From assembly GCF_003013715.1 (NCBI RefSeq), contig NC_072812.1, positions 2,852,001-2,916,000 of the forward strand: a DNA stretch of 64,000 bases, given 5' to 3'. This document shows, piece by piece, positions 19,008-27,809 of the stretch. Both the position numbers and the translations under genes were made by a program. Numbering within the stretch: position 1 is the first letter of the stretch; every line of letters starts with the position of its first letter. The notes under the pieces are model-generated. The model was not told where the DNA came from. It saw nothing but the letters and a program-made list of their open reading frames with translations, and ran no database searches. Source of the stretch: Candidozyma auris (lineage: Eukaryota > Ascomycota > Pichiomycetes > Serinales > Metschnikowiaceae).

Positions 19008-19638
19008 CTAAACGAGTGTCGCTACGCTCCAAGGAAAACTTTGATAGTTGCATGTTGATTTGCTAGAAAGTTTTAAGCTGATGATCGTATCGTGTTGGGG
19101 CCCTATCCCTTGCATCATGTTAACCGAGCATCTGATACGCTCAGTTCCTAAACGACCATCCTCAACTTCCCACGAGCAATTGCCAATATCACCGTCAATC
19201 GTCAAACGACGTATCAGCTTATGCAAGTCGTTTAAAAGCCCTCGCACTTTTTCTGACATTATTTGTGATTTGTAAGCGTTTACGGCAGCGGACTTGCCTG
19301 ATAGACTTTTGAGTTCCCGCCCATGTGGCTGCAAAATATGTCGCGACAGAATAGGCACCACTACCTATACGGGCATCACCGTCACCAGACAAACGACCAC
19401 ACGAAGGAACGTGAGAATACTGTAAATGTACCAAGATCTCAAAATCAACGATCTTTTTGTGCCGCCTTGAGCACCTCAGAGCCCAAATGGATGCAGAGGC
19501 TGCCGCGACATTGTCGTAGTGCCTCAGGTGGTTGCAACAGCAATGACCACTACCAAAGGCAAAAAGTAGAGTCGTGACGTCAAACTTTGACTCCAGAGCA
19601 TAATCTTTTGAGGGTAAGCAGTAAAAGTATGGGACCAA
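19008..19638 (-). pseudogene. Possible broken minus-strand gene, two overlapping frames
   Basis: Two minus-strand frames, 19219-19638 (139 codons) and 19008-19361 (117 codons), overlap in different registers and could be one coding region joined by a shift near 19300. The first contains hydrophobic stretches and a Cys cluster (HCCCNHLRHY). The second is hydrophilic and helical (SEKVRGLLNDLHKLIRRL). Neither begins with ATG. I recognise no family. A chance arrangement cannot be excluded. Confidence 0.25.
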
Positions 19639-20007
19639 TTACTCAATTGGACTCATCGACATTTGTCCACCATAGGCAATTGGTCTCTTGCAACCGCATG
19701 TATGTAAATTCTGTGTGCCTGTCACAATTAAGCGAAGGCGTGGTAGGGTGATGTCCTCACGCTTTCTCTTCATTTTTTTTCTTTTTTCTTTTTTATTTTC
19801 CTTTTTTTTTTTTTTTTTTTAACCCACTACGCCTCTAGTCCTGCTCGTTGGGCGGTGTCAGAAATCAGGCAACAATCTCTCATGGCGCAAATTGCGCACT
19901 ATAATAAGGCCAACTCTCGGACACCAGGGTGAATTTTTTGGCTGCGATTGGCTGCAAAACACCAACATACGTCAAGCCCCAAGCACTCATATCCAAACGA
20001 AAAAAAA
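19639..20007. other. Promoter-like region with poly(dT) and paired TGGCTGCRA elements
   Basis: Contains a T-rich stretch ending in T19 at 19802-19820 and two adjacent copies of the recurrent element, TGGCTGCGA and TGGCTGCAAAA, at 19939-19959. Both lie just upstream of the ATG at 20008. Confidence 0.6.
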
Positions 20008-20385
20008 ATGGCTCTAAGAAACTACCTCTATGCGAAACACTCGGACTCGTCCCAGTCTGCTTTGATCAACAAGTCTCCTTCGCTGCAACCACAAATGACT
20101 AGATTTCCTAGAAGATCTTCTTCCAACCCACCACAAGTGTACAAGCAAGAACTGTGTCCACCTGAACGGCAGCTTGTGCTCGAGGATGGCTCGAGAAAAT
20201 GTGCAAACTGCGCTGACTGCCCACGGAAAGCTCACGAGAGCGAGGTTAGTCCGAAAATCAAGGTCGAGGTTGACAAATTGCCGGAAGCAGTAGGTGCAAT
20301 GGCCCTAGAAGTCGACTATACTAATTACGATGGGCATTTTGACAGGCATCCAGCTCCGGCAGAAACTCGAGGAGTGGCCACCTAG
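20008..20385 (+). CDS. Small hypothetical protein with C-x2-C-x2-C motif
   Basis: A 125-residue protein from the ATG at 20008, which follows an A-rich leader that is favourable for initiation. The frame is open further upstream but only with non-ATG codons. It is basic and Ser-rich at the N-terminus (MALRNYLYAKHSDSSQ), has a small cysteine motif CANCADCPRKAH near residues 65-76, and ends with an acidic, unstructured tail. No signal peptide or TM is seen. No family is recognised. A poly(dT) tract and two copies of the recurrent TGGCTGCRA element in its upstream region favour a real transcribed gene. Confidence 0.45.
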   Translation: MALRNYLYAKHSDSSQSALINKSPSLQPQMTRFPRRSSSNPPQVYKQELCPPERQLVLEDGSRKCANCADCPRKAHESEVSPKIKVEVDKLPEAVGAMALEVDYTNYDGHFDRHPAPAETRGVAT

Positions 20386-20719
20386 ACACATAACGTGAAT
20401 GGAGAAAACAGATGTATTCTTTGTGGCACAGGTGAGCGATAAAACGCAATCACTTCAAAGACATCGCAGTGGTGATATCTTGTTTCACACGACGAGCACT
20501 GAGTTAACTTGTTTCGTCAATTTGGATTTTGACCAATGGCAACAAATTCTCAAGTATTGAAACATTATCGTGTCAGAGTACCTTTAATAGGGACGATGGA
20601 CGCTGGCGTCCATGTTTTGAATCAGGAATGAGGTGAATAGCTTACCTTGTGTAGTTTTGGGACAAAACCTACTAAAGAGATGTTTTTATCCCAAGATTAA
20701 TTCAGTTGATCTTCGTAGT
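20386..20719. other. Intergenic, nothing recognised
   Basis: Convergent 3' ends of the small ORF and the HTH-protein gene. No repeats or RNA genes were seen. Confidence 0.5.
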
Positions 20720-22105
20720 CTAGAGCAAGAGCTTATTTTGCTCCCACATCTTTCTCTGATTGTTCCAACCTTCTTGATCTCTTTCATGTTGGCTGCTTCT
20801 GTTAGCCTGACTTTCTTGCTCTCCTTGTTGTTGCCCATTCAATTGAGTAATGCGTGTTTGGTTTGGATACCCAAACCCGTCATTTGGCCGTCTTCTGGTA
20901 AACATGTTATCTAGTATTTCACTGTTGCCCAGCCTGCTAGAGCTCGTTTGGCCAAATATCGGAGGCTGTGGAAGGTGCTGAGGGAGTTGCTGAGGGATCT
21001 GCAGGGGAAGTTGTTGTGAAAGCTGCTGTGAAAGCTGCTGGGGTATTTGTTGCAACTGTTGAGGAAGGCGCCTGCGTTTCTCGGGAGGCTCCACAACACC
21101 ATATTGCCGAGAGCTTGGAAGAAGCTTGTGGTCCAGTAGAAGCTTTTCATTCTGGGAAGAGCCATCGGAGCGACTGTGCGCTACTAGTGTCTTCGGCTTC
21201 TTAGTCGAGCGGAGGTCAATGAGCCTTTCACTAAGAAATGACGATTTAAACTCCTGATACATCTTCACCGTCTGAGGATAATCGTACTGATGCTCGTTGA
21301 AAAAAGGGTCAGCGACATTGAACAAGAGTTTCTCGATGTAAGTGGCAGTGGGTAGCCCGTTTGGAGGGTTCCCCATGTTTACAACCATCGAAGTTTGATT
21401 GTCCGTCTCTCTTCGTTGAGGCAGATTTCTTCCAGAATACGAATACTGTGATTGGAAGCTAAGCGTATGTTGAGGACGGAACTGAGACGACAGCTCTGTG
21501 CTCTCTCGGCCCTGTCTCCCACTCTCTTTGCTCTGTTCGACAGCCTCACTGGCCAGAGATGAGTCCAGCTCGTTCTCTGAATAGTCAGTGGCGTCAGATA
21601 TGTTTTGCAGAGGCTCGGCTAGAAGTCTTTCGTTGGTGACTCTGGTCAAGTCTGCGTTTTTCGGCCCTTTCTTTCGTAGAAGCCCGTGTCTCTTCTTGAA
21701 TTGGCTCAACCAACCGTGACTGAACGATACGAGCCGCTTAGGGTTTTCCACCCCAAACTGATGAGCATACATTTTCCAGTACTCTCGAAGCATGGGCTCA
21801 GTCACTGACTCGTTCATGCCCAACTTCTGCTGCACCATAGCGTCCATGGCCCGATTAATTTTCTCGTACTTGTAACTCGATTTTCGTCTTGAACTTTTCT
21901 CAAACTTGCTATCCAGCTGCCTGTACCTCTCTCTATATTCGTTTTCCCGCTTCACCCACTCGTTGAACGTCAGCGTAGATATCGCTACCATGTCCTTGAA
22001 CTTTTCCACAGTATCCAGCTGGGGCCTGCCTGAGGCGTGAAAGTAGTCTAGTATTGTAATTTTCTGCTCAAGTGTGGCTCGAGGGAGTCTAGATCGGGTA
22101 CTCAT
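20720..22105 (-). CDS. CENP-B-type HTH DNA-binding protein
   Basis: A 461-residue protein from the ATG at 22105. Residues about 1-60 (RATLEQKITILDYFHASGRP, STLTFNEWVKRENEYRERY) form a psq/Tc5-type first helix-turn-helix. Residues about 90-150 (EPMLREYWKMYAHQFGVENP, SHGWLSQFKKRHGLLRKKG) match the second, CENPB-type HTH found in pogo/Tigger-like transposases and their domesticated descendants such as Pdc2, Abp1 and Cbh. There is no DDE transposase domain: the C-terminal half is disordered and contains a Q/P/L repeat region (QQIPQQLSQQLSQQL). It is therefore likely a transcription factor or chromosomal DNA-binding protein, not a mobile element. Glucose/thiamine-linked Pdc2-like regulation is one possibility; the target is unknown. 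Confidence 0.75.
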   Translation of the reverse strand: MSTRSRLPRATLEQKITILDYFHASGRPQLDTVEKFKDMVAISTLTFNEWVKRENEYRERYRQLDSKFEKSSRRKSSYKYEKINRAMDAMVQQKLGMNESVTEPMLREYWKMYAHQFGVENPKRLVSFSHGWLSQFKKRHGLLRKKGPKNADLTRVTNERLLAEPLQNISDATDYSENELDSSLASEAVEQSKESGRQGRESTELSSQFRPQHTLSFQSQYSYSGRNLPQRRETDNQTSMVVNMGNPPNGLPTATYIEKLLFNVADPFFNEHQYDYPQTVKMYQEFKSSFLSERLIDLRSTKKPKTLVAHSRSDGSSQNEKLLLDHKLLPSSRQYGVVEPPEKRRRLPQQLQQIPQQLSQQLSQQLPLQIPQQLPQHLPQPPIFGQTSSSRLGNSEILDNMFTRRRPNDGFGYPNQTRITQLNGQQQGEQESQANRSSQHERDQEGWNNQRKMWEQNKLLL

Positions 22106-22700
22106 TACGAATGGACGAGCCTTGGGTAGGTATCTGTCAGTGTTGGTAGTAGCTGTAGGTGCTTGTACTAGAGTGCAGGGAGAAGAGGTAGAACGATACG
22201 ACCAGATAGAGCGATTAGACTACTTAAATTTTTGAAATTGACGAGAACTTAGCTCAGTTAATTTGAATTGGCTCATTTGAGAATGATTCTGGTTGCTTTA
22301 GTGGGATATCTTTCAAAACTCATTTATATGTGAGGTGAGGTGAGGTGAAGCAGGTGCTGAGGGGGTATCAAGGAACGCAACAGAGAAAAGACAGTATTAC
22401 TGACTCCAGATCTTATTTTCAAGGACACTGAAGCGAACCGAAATACTCCAAAAGCTCAATTGGCGCCTTCAACAAAATTTTACCCGAACCTACAATAACT
22501 GTTGTAGACTTATGGCCCATTACAACAGTATTGGTATAGTCAATCGCAGAGACTCAAGTTTCTCGGAGGCTGTAACTCAATTGCCCCCCTCCCACCTGCT
22601 CATCAATGATTCGACTTCGATGCTTATGCCTACGCATCTGATCCACTGCATTCCAGTAATAGTGGAGGTTTCATTGTCATTGTATATTGATACTTAGCGC
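22106..22700. other. Intergenic: HTH-gene promoter and COF1 3' end
   Basis: About 600 bp. It has a short GGTGA-type repeat (about 22332-22350: GTGAGGTGAGGTGAGGTGA). No gene was supported. Confidence 0.5.
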
Positions 22701-23256
22701 TTAGTGCGAGCCAGCAGCTCTGGAGACCTTCTCCAACACAGACTCGTAGGCCACCTCAGAGAAGTCGGTACCCTGGATATCAGTAGAAACACCGTTCAAG
22801 GCTCTTCTCAAAGCGTCCTTAGAAGAAGCGTACACCATCTTCGATCTGATTGGGGCGGTGTCTGGAGACCAAGTGAAGAACACAATCTTGTTTCTCTTTC
22901 CCTCACCATTACCGATCTCGTACTCAAAGTCGTAGATGGCGTACTTGCACTCGTTTTCAGGCAACTTCTCCAAAAAGGCATCGTACTCCTGATTGGTGGA
23001 GGTCTCCTCCACAACAATTTCAGTCTTGTCATCGTTTATCTTGTAGATAATGAACTTGTGCTTCTTGCCCAACTTCAAGTCGTTGAAGGCCTGCAAGGAT
23101 TCGTCAGCAACGGCAACACTGGAGTTAGTATGCGGTCAAGGAGGATAGGGTTTCTGAGAGGAAACATACCCGGATCTGGACTGGCAAAGTTAGTATGAGG
23201 TTGAGGAGGGATGTTTGTCGAGGTGTCGCGTGGCAATTGCGTTGGGCACATACCAT
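22701..23256 (-). CDS. COF1: Cofilin, actin-depolymerising factor (three coding exons)
   Basis: Coding exons 23254-23256 (only the ATG), 23170-23180 (11 nt, TCCAGATCCGG) and 22701-23118 join to a 143-residue protein starting [20 protein letters not shown]. That is the same length and nearly the same N-terminus as S. cerevisiae Cof1. The ADF-H fold is complete: [40 protein letters not shown], the G/F-actin helix with [18 protein letters not shown], and the C-terminus [19 protein letters not shown]. Cofilin severs and recycles actin filaments at cortical patches and is essential in yeast. Both introns have GTATGT donors and TACTAAC branch sites. S. cerevisiae has only one intron near this point, so the extra intron and microexon are notable. 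Acidic/basic balance and codon use are typical of a highly expressed gene. Confidence 0.95.
23119..23169 (-). other. COF1: COF1 intron 2 (51 bp)
   Basis: GTATGT donor at 23164-23169, branch TACTAAC at 23124-23130 and acceptor AG at 23119-23120. Very short. Confidence 0.9.
23181..23253 (-). other. COF1: COF1 intron 1 (73 bp), directly after the start codon
   Basis: GTATGT donor immediately follows ATG (23248-23253), branch TACTAAC is at 23189-23195, and acceptor AG is at 23181-23182. Confidence 0.9.
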
Positions 23257-24069
23257 TGTGTATTAGTTGATATAAGGAAGTTTTTTTGAAGGTGAGTGAT
23301 AGGTGTTTTTTAGCTTCGTCCATGAACACGAGACCTGAGGTCGTTCCTGCAGGTAATGGAAGGAGGTCCCCACAAATTTCACATTGGAGGTTGATGTTAT
23401 GTACTCTAGTTAGACTCTGCGTTGTGCCCTAGTTTCGGATTCTCCAAATATTTCCTTATATTTCCGCTTTCAAGTCACTTAGCCTGTTTGAATGATCTTC
23501 AATTTGTTGCGTCCTGCAGGTAATCCCGCCCAGGAGTACCAGCGTAGATTGCGAAATCCTGACCATACTTCACTTTGAAATGGGGTGAGCCAAGAGTTAG
23601 TGTTACTGGGGTGAGGTCAAAGATTTGTTCAAGGCTGATTATATCAGTCGCTTATTAACCAATTGATGTATTATTTGGGTAGTCCGAGGCTGATCGCCAG
23701 ACAGCGGGAAAAGCAAGGAAAGAAGGTTTTGAAGGTGAGATCGGCTCCTAGTTTGAAGGATAAGGCGGCAATTGGCCTGTTCTATTGATTCTTCATAGTA
23801 TAGAGCTACTTTAACTGAAAGATGAAGAATAGGCAATGTTATGAGCACTTTAATTCAAACGATGCCCTCTCAATGGCAACTTTAAAACCTTTTCAAATCT
23901 AAAACCCAGCTTTTTTACATTTAAGCGCTGTATTGAGGTTTTTCAGCTTTATAGTTCGTTCACTATGAGTTTTGAGTTGAATTATTGCTAGTTGGGGGTT
24001 ACGAAACAGGAATACTTAGATTTAGCGCATGCGACTATAGTGCCTTTATTACCATGCATTACTGTAACA
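23257..24069. other. Intergenic: COF1 promoter and tRNA upstream flank
   Basis: About 810 bp. A 13-bp sequence, TCCTGCAGGTAAT, occurs twice (about 23344-23356 and 23513-23525), in the COF1 promoter. No other gene was seen. Confidence 0.5.
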
Positions 24070-24164
24070 GATGTGGTGGCCGAGTGGTTAAGGCGTGAGG
24101 TGCAGGTTAAATCAGCACCTCCTCATGAGCTCTGCTCTCGCAGGTTCGAATCCTGTCCACGTCG
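24070..24164 (+). tRNA. tRNA-Ser(CAG), CUG decoder of the CUG-Ser1 clade, with 13-nt intron
   Basis: The acceptor GATGTGG pairs with CCACGTC, followed by discriminator G. The D arm is GCCGAGTGGTTAAGGC, the anticodon stem is TGAGG/CCTCA, and the loop T-G-CAG-G has G at position 33. A long variable arm has stem GAGC/GCTC, and the T arm is GCAGGTTCGAATCCTGT. The A box (TGGCCGAGTGG, 24077-24087) and B box (GGTTCGAATCC, 24143-24153) are intact. The anticodon CAG is at 24103-24105. A 13-nt insert at 24107-24119 after position 37 is at the canonical tRNA intron site, leaving an 82-nt mature tRNA. G33 and G73 together identify the serine-charged CUG decoder rather than tRNA-Leu(CAG), which would have U33 and A73. 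Confidence 0.93.
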
Positions 24165-24169
24165 TTATA

Positions 24170-24184
24170 TTTTTCCATTTTTTT
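24170..24184 (+). terminator. Pol III terminator of tRNA-Ser(CAG)
   Basis: Run of five T then, after CCA, seven T, starting six bases after the tRNA end, as expected for RNA polymerase III termination. Confidence 0.8.
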
Positions 24185-24413
24185 CAATACCTTATTTTTT
24201 GACTAAATTTATCGAAGACGACCCTTACTCTCTTTAAGTGACAATTTATACGTTTAAAATAAGAGACATCACACACTTTAGTGTCGGTTCTAGTGTTGGT
24301 GGGTGGTAGTGTGTTTAGCCACAAAATCTCAAGCATCGCTCATAGAACAATTGTATGGTGCCATCATCGAGGTCCAAAGTTACATCCTCATAGTTATCCT
24401 ATAGAACCCAACG

Positions 24414-25787
24414 ATGCCCGTTGACCTTTATCAAGTGCTAGAGGTCGATCTGTCTGCATCAGAGCTAGAAATCAAGAAGGCTTATAGGAAATTAGCCCTC
24501 AAGTACCATCCAGACAAAGTTAGCGAGGAGGAAAGAGAGAGCGCCGAGGTCAGATTCAAAGAAGTATGTCACGCTTACGAGGTTCTTAGTGATGAGAAGA
24601 AAAGAGCAGACTACGACTTGTACGGTGATACGGATCCGATGGACCGAGGCGGCTTTAATGGTAACCCATTTGGCAATGGGTATGGAGGAGGAGAGTACCA
24701 AGAATATAATGCTGATGATTTCTTTGAGTTCTTTAGGAACATGAACGGTCAAAGCAGCAATGGTGCTGCTAAGCACAAGAGTAGCACTGAAGATGCCAAT
24801 ATAAACATAGAGGTCACGCTAGAAGACTTGTTCAAGGGTAAGGTCGTCAAGGTAACAAGCACAAGAAACATAATATGTAAGAGCTGCGGAGGCTCGGGGG
24901 CCAGAAAGAATTCTAAAATGAGAACGTGCCTGAGCTGTCAGGGTGAAGGTTTTACTCAGAAAATTAAAAGGATGGGGCCTGGTGTTGCATTTCAACTGAA
25001 GGAGCCTTGTAGCAAATGTGACGCCACAGGCAAAGTGTTTTCGGCGAAAAATGCATGCAAAGCATGTCAAGGTAAGAAGGTGGTTGATGAAACTAAAATC
25101 TTAGAGTTTGAGATCGTTCCCGGCTCGCCAAATGTGGGGTCAATTGTGCTAGAAGGTGAGTCTGATGAATACCCTGGTAAAGAGACTGGTGACGTCGTCT
25201 TACAGTATACATGCAAAGATCACGATGTCTTTACTCGCCGTGGCGACGATCTTTTTACAAAGTACAAAATACCCTTGGTGGATGCGCTCTCGGGCTTTTC
25301 CAAAGTGCTTTGCCAGCATCTAGATGGTAGGGCTATGCATATAACCACCCCCAAAGGAAAGGTCATCAAACCCGGACATTTACTTAAGGTCCCCGGTGAA
25401 GGTATGCCTCGTGCAAACCAGGGTATGCTCTCAAAGTTCATGGGATCGAAGCGTGGTGACTTGTATATTGAAGTTGACATTGAGTTTCCTCAAGACAATT
25501 GGTACTTGGAAAAGAATGATTTGACCAAGCTCAAAAATATTCTTCCCAACGAACTACAGAACAAGAACGATATCAAGAAGCAAGAAGTGTCGTCCCTGTC
25601 GTTGCCAGAAGCAAATATAGAGTACGTGGAGAAGATTGTACTAGCCACCAAGGAATCGCTTCCATCCTACGAGGAAAAGCCAAAGCAGAATGGCCATGGA
25701 AACAGCTTCACTGGTTCCACCTACTACGGAGAGAGTTTTGACTTCGGGGGGCGTGACGAGCCTCAGGCCGAGTGTACAACACAATAA
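24414..25787 (+). CDS. XDJ1: Xdj1-like type I DnaJ/Hsp40 with C-terminal CaaX
   Basis: A 457-residue type I J-protein. The J domain (residues 3-70) carries the YHPDK motif that stimulates Hsp70 ATPase. A Gly/Phe-rich linker follows. The zinc-binding domain has four CxxC repeats ([32 protein letters not shown]). The C-terminal substrate-binding barrel includes [18 protein letters not shown]. The last four residues, CTTQ, form a CaaX box for probable farnesylation. Length and ending agree better with S. cerevisiae Xdj1 (459 residues, CaaX), which docks Hsp70 with TOM22 for mitochondrial protein import, than with Ydj1 (409). Ydj1-like identity is the alternative. ATG at 24414 is the first in frame. 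It converges with the securin-like gene 107 bp downstream. Confidence 0.8.
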   Translation: MPVDLYQVLEVDLSASELEIKKAYRKLALKYHPDKVSEEERESAEVRFKEVCHAYEVLSDEKKRADYDLYGDTDPMDRGGFNGNPFGNGYGGGEYQEYNADDFFEFFRNMNGQSSNGAAKHKSSTEDANINIEVTLEDLFKGKVVKVTSTRNIICKSCGGSGARKNSKMRTCLSCQGEGFTQKIKRMGPGVAFQLKEPCSKCDATGKVFSAKNACKACQGKKVVDETKILEFEIVPGSPNVGSIVLEGESDEYPGKETGDVVLQYTCKDHDVFTRRGDDLFTKYKIPLVDALSGFSKVLCQHLDGRAMHITTPKGKVIKPGHLLKVPGEGMPRANQGMLSKFMGSKRGDLYIEVDIEFPQDNWYLEKNDLTKLKNILPNELQNKNDIKKQEVSSLSLPEANIEYVEKIVLATKESLPSYEEKPKQNGHGNSFTGSTYYGESFDFGGRDEPQAECTTQ

Positions 25788-25894
25788 TACATTGCATAGC
25801 ATCATAAGATGGTTTTAAACGAATCCCGTCCGTGTATATAGATAATAACGATGTGGTGAAGAACAGAACTTCCAAGGTATAAATACGCGACGAC

Positions 25895-26725
25895 TCAGAA
25901 GTCGAGCAACTCATCCAAGTCTTCCTTGCTGAGCCCAAGCTGTCCGTGCTCACGCTCTAGTTCAGCCTGTAGTTTCTTGTTTTCAGTGATAGAGGTCCGT
26001 GAACCCGTCTTTATAAAATGCAAATCCTCCTCTGTGAGTGCATCTTCTGGCTCATCCTTGAGTGGAATTACCTGAGGCACGGTGTCCACACTCTCATCAT
26101 CTTCCGCCAATTGCTCGAGCAATTGACTGTCAAGCCTAAGTCCCTTCACAGGATCAACATCAACATTCGCTTTCCCGGAGGGTATCCTACTAGCATGCAA
26201 CTGCGCTGTTTCTTGAGAAAATGTTTCGTGCAATTTCTTGTCCAATGAAGGGATAGTAGATCTTTCTGTTTTTTTTGGAGAATCCGAAACGAGAAGAGGA
26301 ACCAACTCCGCCTCTCTACGAGCACTAGCACCACTGAAGAGGTCATTTCTTAGTGGGTCGGCGTTCTTCACTTGAGCTGGCGTGAGCCCACTGATTCCAG
26401 TGGTTCTTGATGGGGGATCCAAGTTGTCCTTGTTGGAGTACGAGAAGCCTAAAGACGAGTTCGATTTGATGAGTGAAGGCTGTTTCTGCAAAGGTGCACT
26501 ACTTGGCCGAAGGGACTTCTGTTGAAGTGTAGTAGCAGATCGTTGCAAGAAAGGAGTAGAGCCATTCGTATCCTTACCTCCTAGAGGTACCCTTTGTTTC
26601 TTGTTTTGCTTTGGTTGAAGAGCAGGTCTTTTACTTGGAAGAGACAAGGTGTTCTCCTGCTTGCTGTACAGTTTAAAAGCATTTTCCTGGTCACTATGCT
26701 TTATTCGTAAATGGTTTGAAGACAT
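25895..26725 (-). CDS. Putative securin (Pds1/Eip1-like)
   Basis: A 276-residue, largely disordered protein: basic N-terminus, acidic C-terminus. It has a candidate destruction box RPAL in LPSKRPALQPKQ near residue 33, near-KEN sequences (DQENAF, KQENTL) and SPxK sites. The C-terminus (TEEDLHFIKTG and GLSKEDLDELLDF) resembles fungal securin ends such as the acidic LxPEELEDL tail of Pds1. Securin inhibits separase until APC/C destroys it at anaphase. Sequence conservation in this family is weak, so the call rests on layout and short motifs. No true KEN box is present. Other APC/C substrates with similar layout remain possible. Confidence 0.45.
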   Translation of the reverse strand: MSSNHLRIKHSDQENAFKLYSKQENTLSLPSKRPALQPKQNKKQRVPLGGKDTNGSTPFLQRSATTLQQKSLRPSSAPLQKQPSLIKSNSSLGFSYSNKDNLDPPSRTTGISGLTPAQVKNADPLRNDLFSGASARREAELVPLLVSDSPKKTERSTIPSLDKKLHETFSQETAQLHASRIPSGKANVDVDPVKGLRLDSQLLEQLAEDDESVDTVPQVIPLKDEPEDALTEEDLHFIKTGSRTSITENKKLQAELEREHGQLGLSKEDLDELLDF

Positions 26726-27809
26726 TGTAGTTGTAGGTATGGGTATAGTTGGACTTCTGTGATCAATGTTTGTGTTTACTCAAAGTGGGAAGGGTGTGGC
26801 ACGTATGCAGGTCCCGATGATAAAGTAGTAAGTAAAAGTATTTTATTCCCTCCTTTTGTAGTCAATTTTCAAATTGCCGTGCTCACATAGGATGAGCTAA
26901 GTGATAAGTGAATTTTTCTTTAGTTTGGTACTTGTCCAAGCGTTTCAGAAATGGTGACAGAAGTGTTCCTAATGCTGCGCAGCGAAAGACGCGATGAAGG
27001 CACACTCAACAATCTTATAGATATTTGAATGAGTTATATTTAGTGATTTTTCATGATCTTATTGAATTTAGGATGAATGAAGAGTTGTCAATCTACATTT
27101 TTAGATGTTCGTTTTTCTATTGTGGAATGGCGAGCTTTAATCCTACTGAAGTATCCTTGAATGGCTGCGAAAAGCAGCAAGTACGTGATTGCCTCATTTA
27201 TCCCTAGGAAAACTAAAAAACGACCAGAGAGAGTCTTCAGATTTTTATAATGCCTTTTGCTAGTGAACTATATTAATTTTGAACAGATTTTGTGCTTTAT
27301 CAATTTTTAAACGAAGTTTTATCAGAAATCAAATTTGTTCTCACCAGCGCAATTTGCAGCCATTTTGTAGATGTACTCACGTTTGGAGGTTTTATCACAA
27401 CAGTAAGAGCAACAGATCGCCAGAATAAGAGAGAGATCAGATTATTATTCTCTTATCTTGAAGCAACAAGGTCAAACTATTAAATTGTTACCTTCTCTTC
27501 CCAATGCGTCTTCAAACTTCAAGCTTTCTCAACGTTCACTTGCCATCATCAGAATGTCTGATCGCAATGATAGAAATGCTTCCACATCCCACCACACACA
27601 TATCTTACAAACATCCCAAGTCCCTAATCTAGGCATGCCTACATAATAGAAAAGACAGAATTCTATTATTTTTTTTTTTTTTTTGATATATTACCTCTTC
27701 TTTGCATTTACACCTATTGATCTCTCATACTCTCAATGTACACTCCTTATACATCTCTCCATATCTAATCACTCATATCACAAAGCCTTTTCCACAACAA
27801 CTTCCCCAC
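26726..27809. other. Divergent promoter, securin-like gene / CSF1
   Basis: About 1.08 kb. It holds TGGCTGCGAAAA at 27162-27173, the same element inverted (TTTGCAGCCA) at 27354-27363, and a T16 tract at 27669-27684 about 130 bp before CSF1. Small open frames appear accidental. Confidence 0.55.

Noticed and set aside
20720..22105. DNA transposon
   Set aside because: Only the HTH domains are present; no DDE domain, terminal inverted repeats or target-site duplication was seen.
24070..24164. tRNA-Leu(CAG)
   Set aside because: G33 and discriminator G73 and the serine-type arms contradict leucine identity, which needs A73 and U33.
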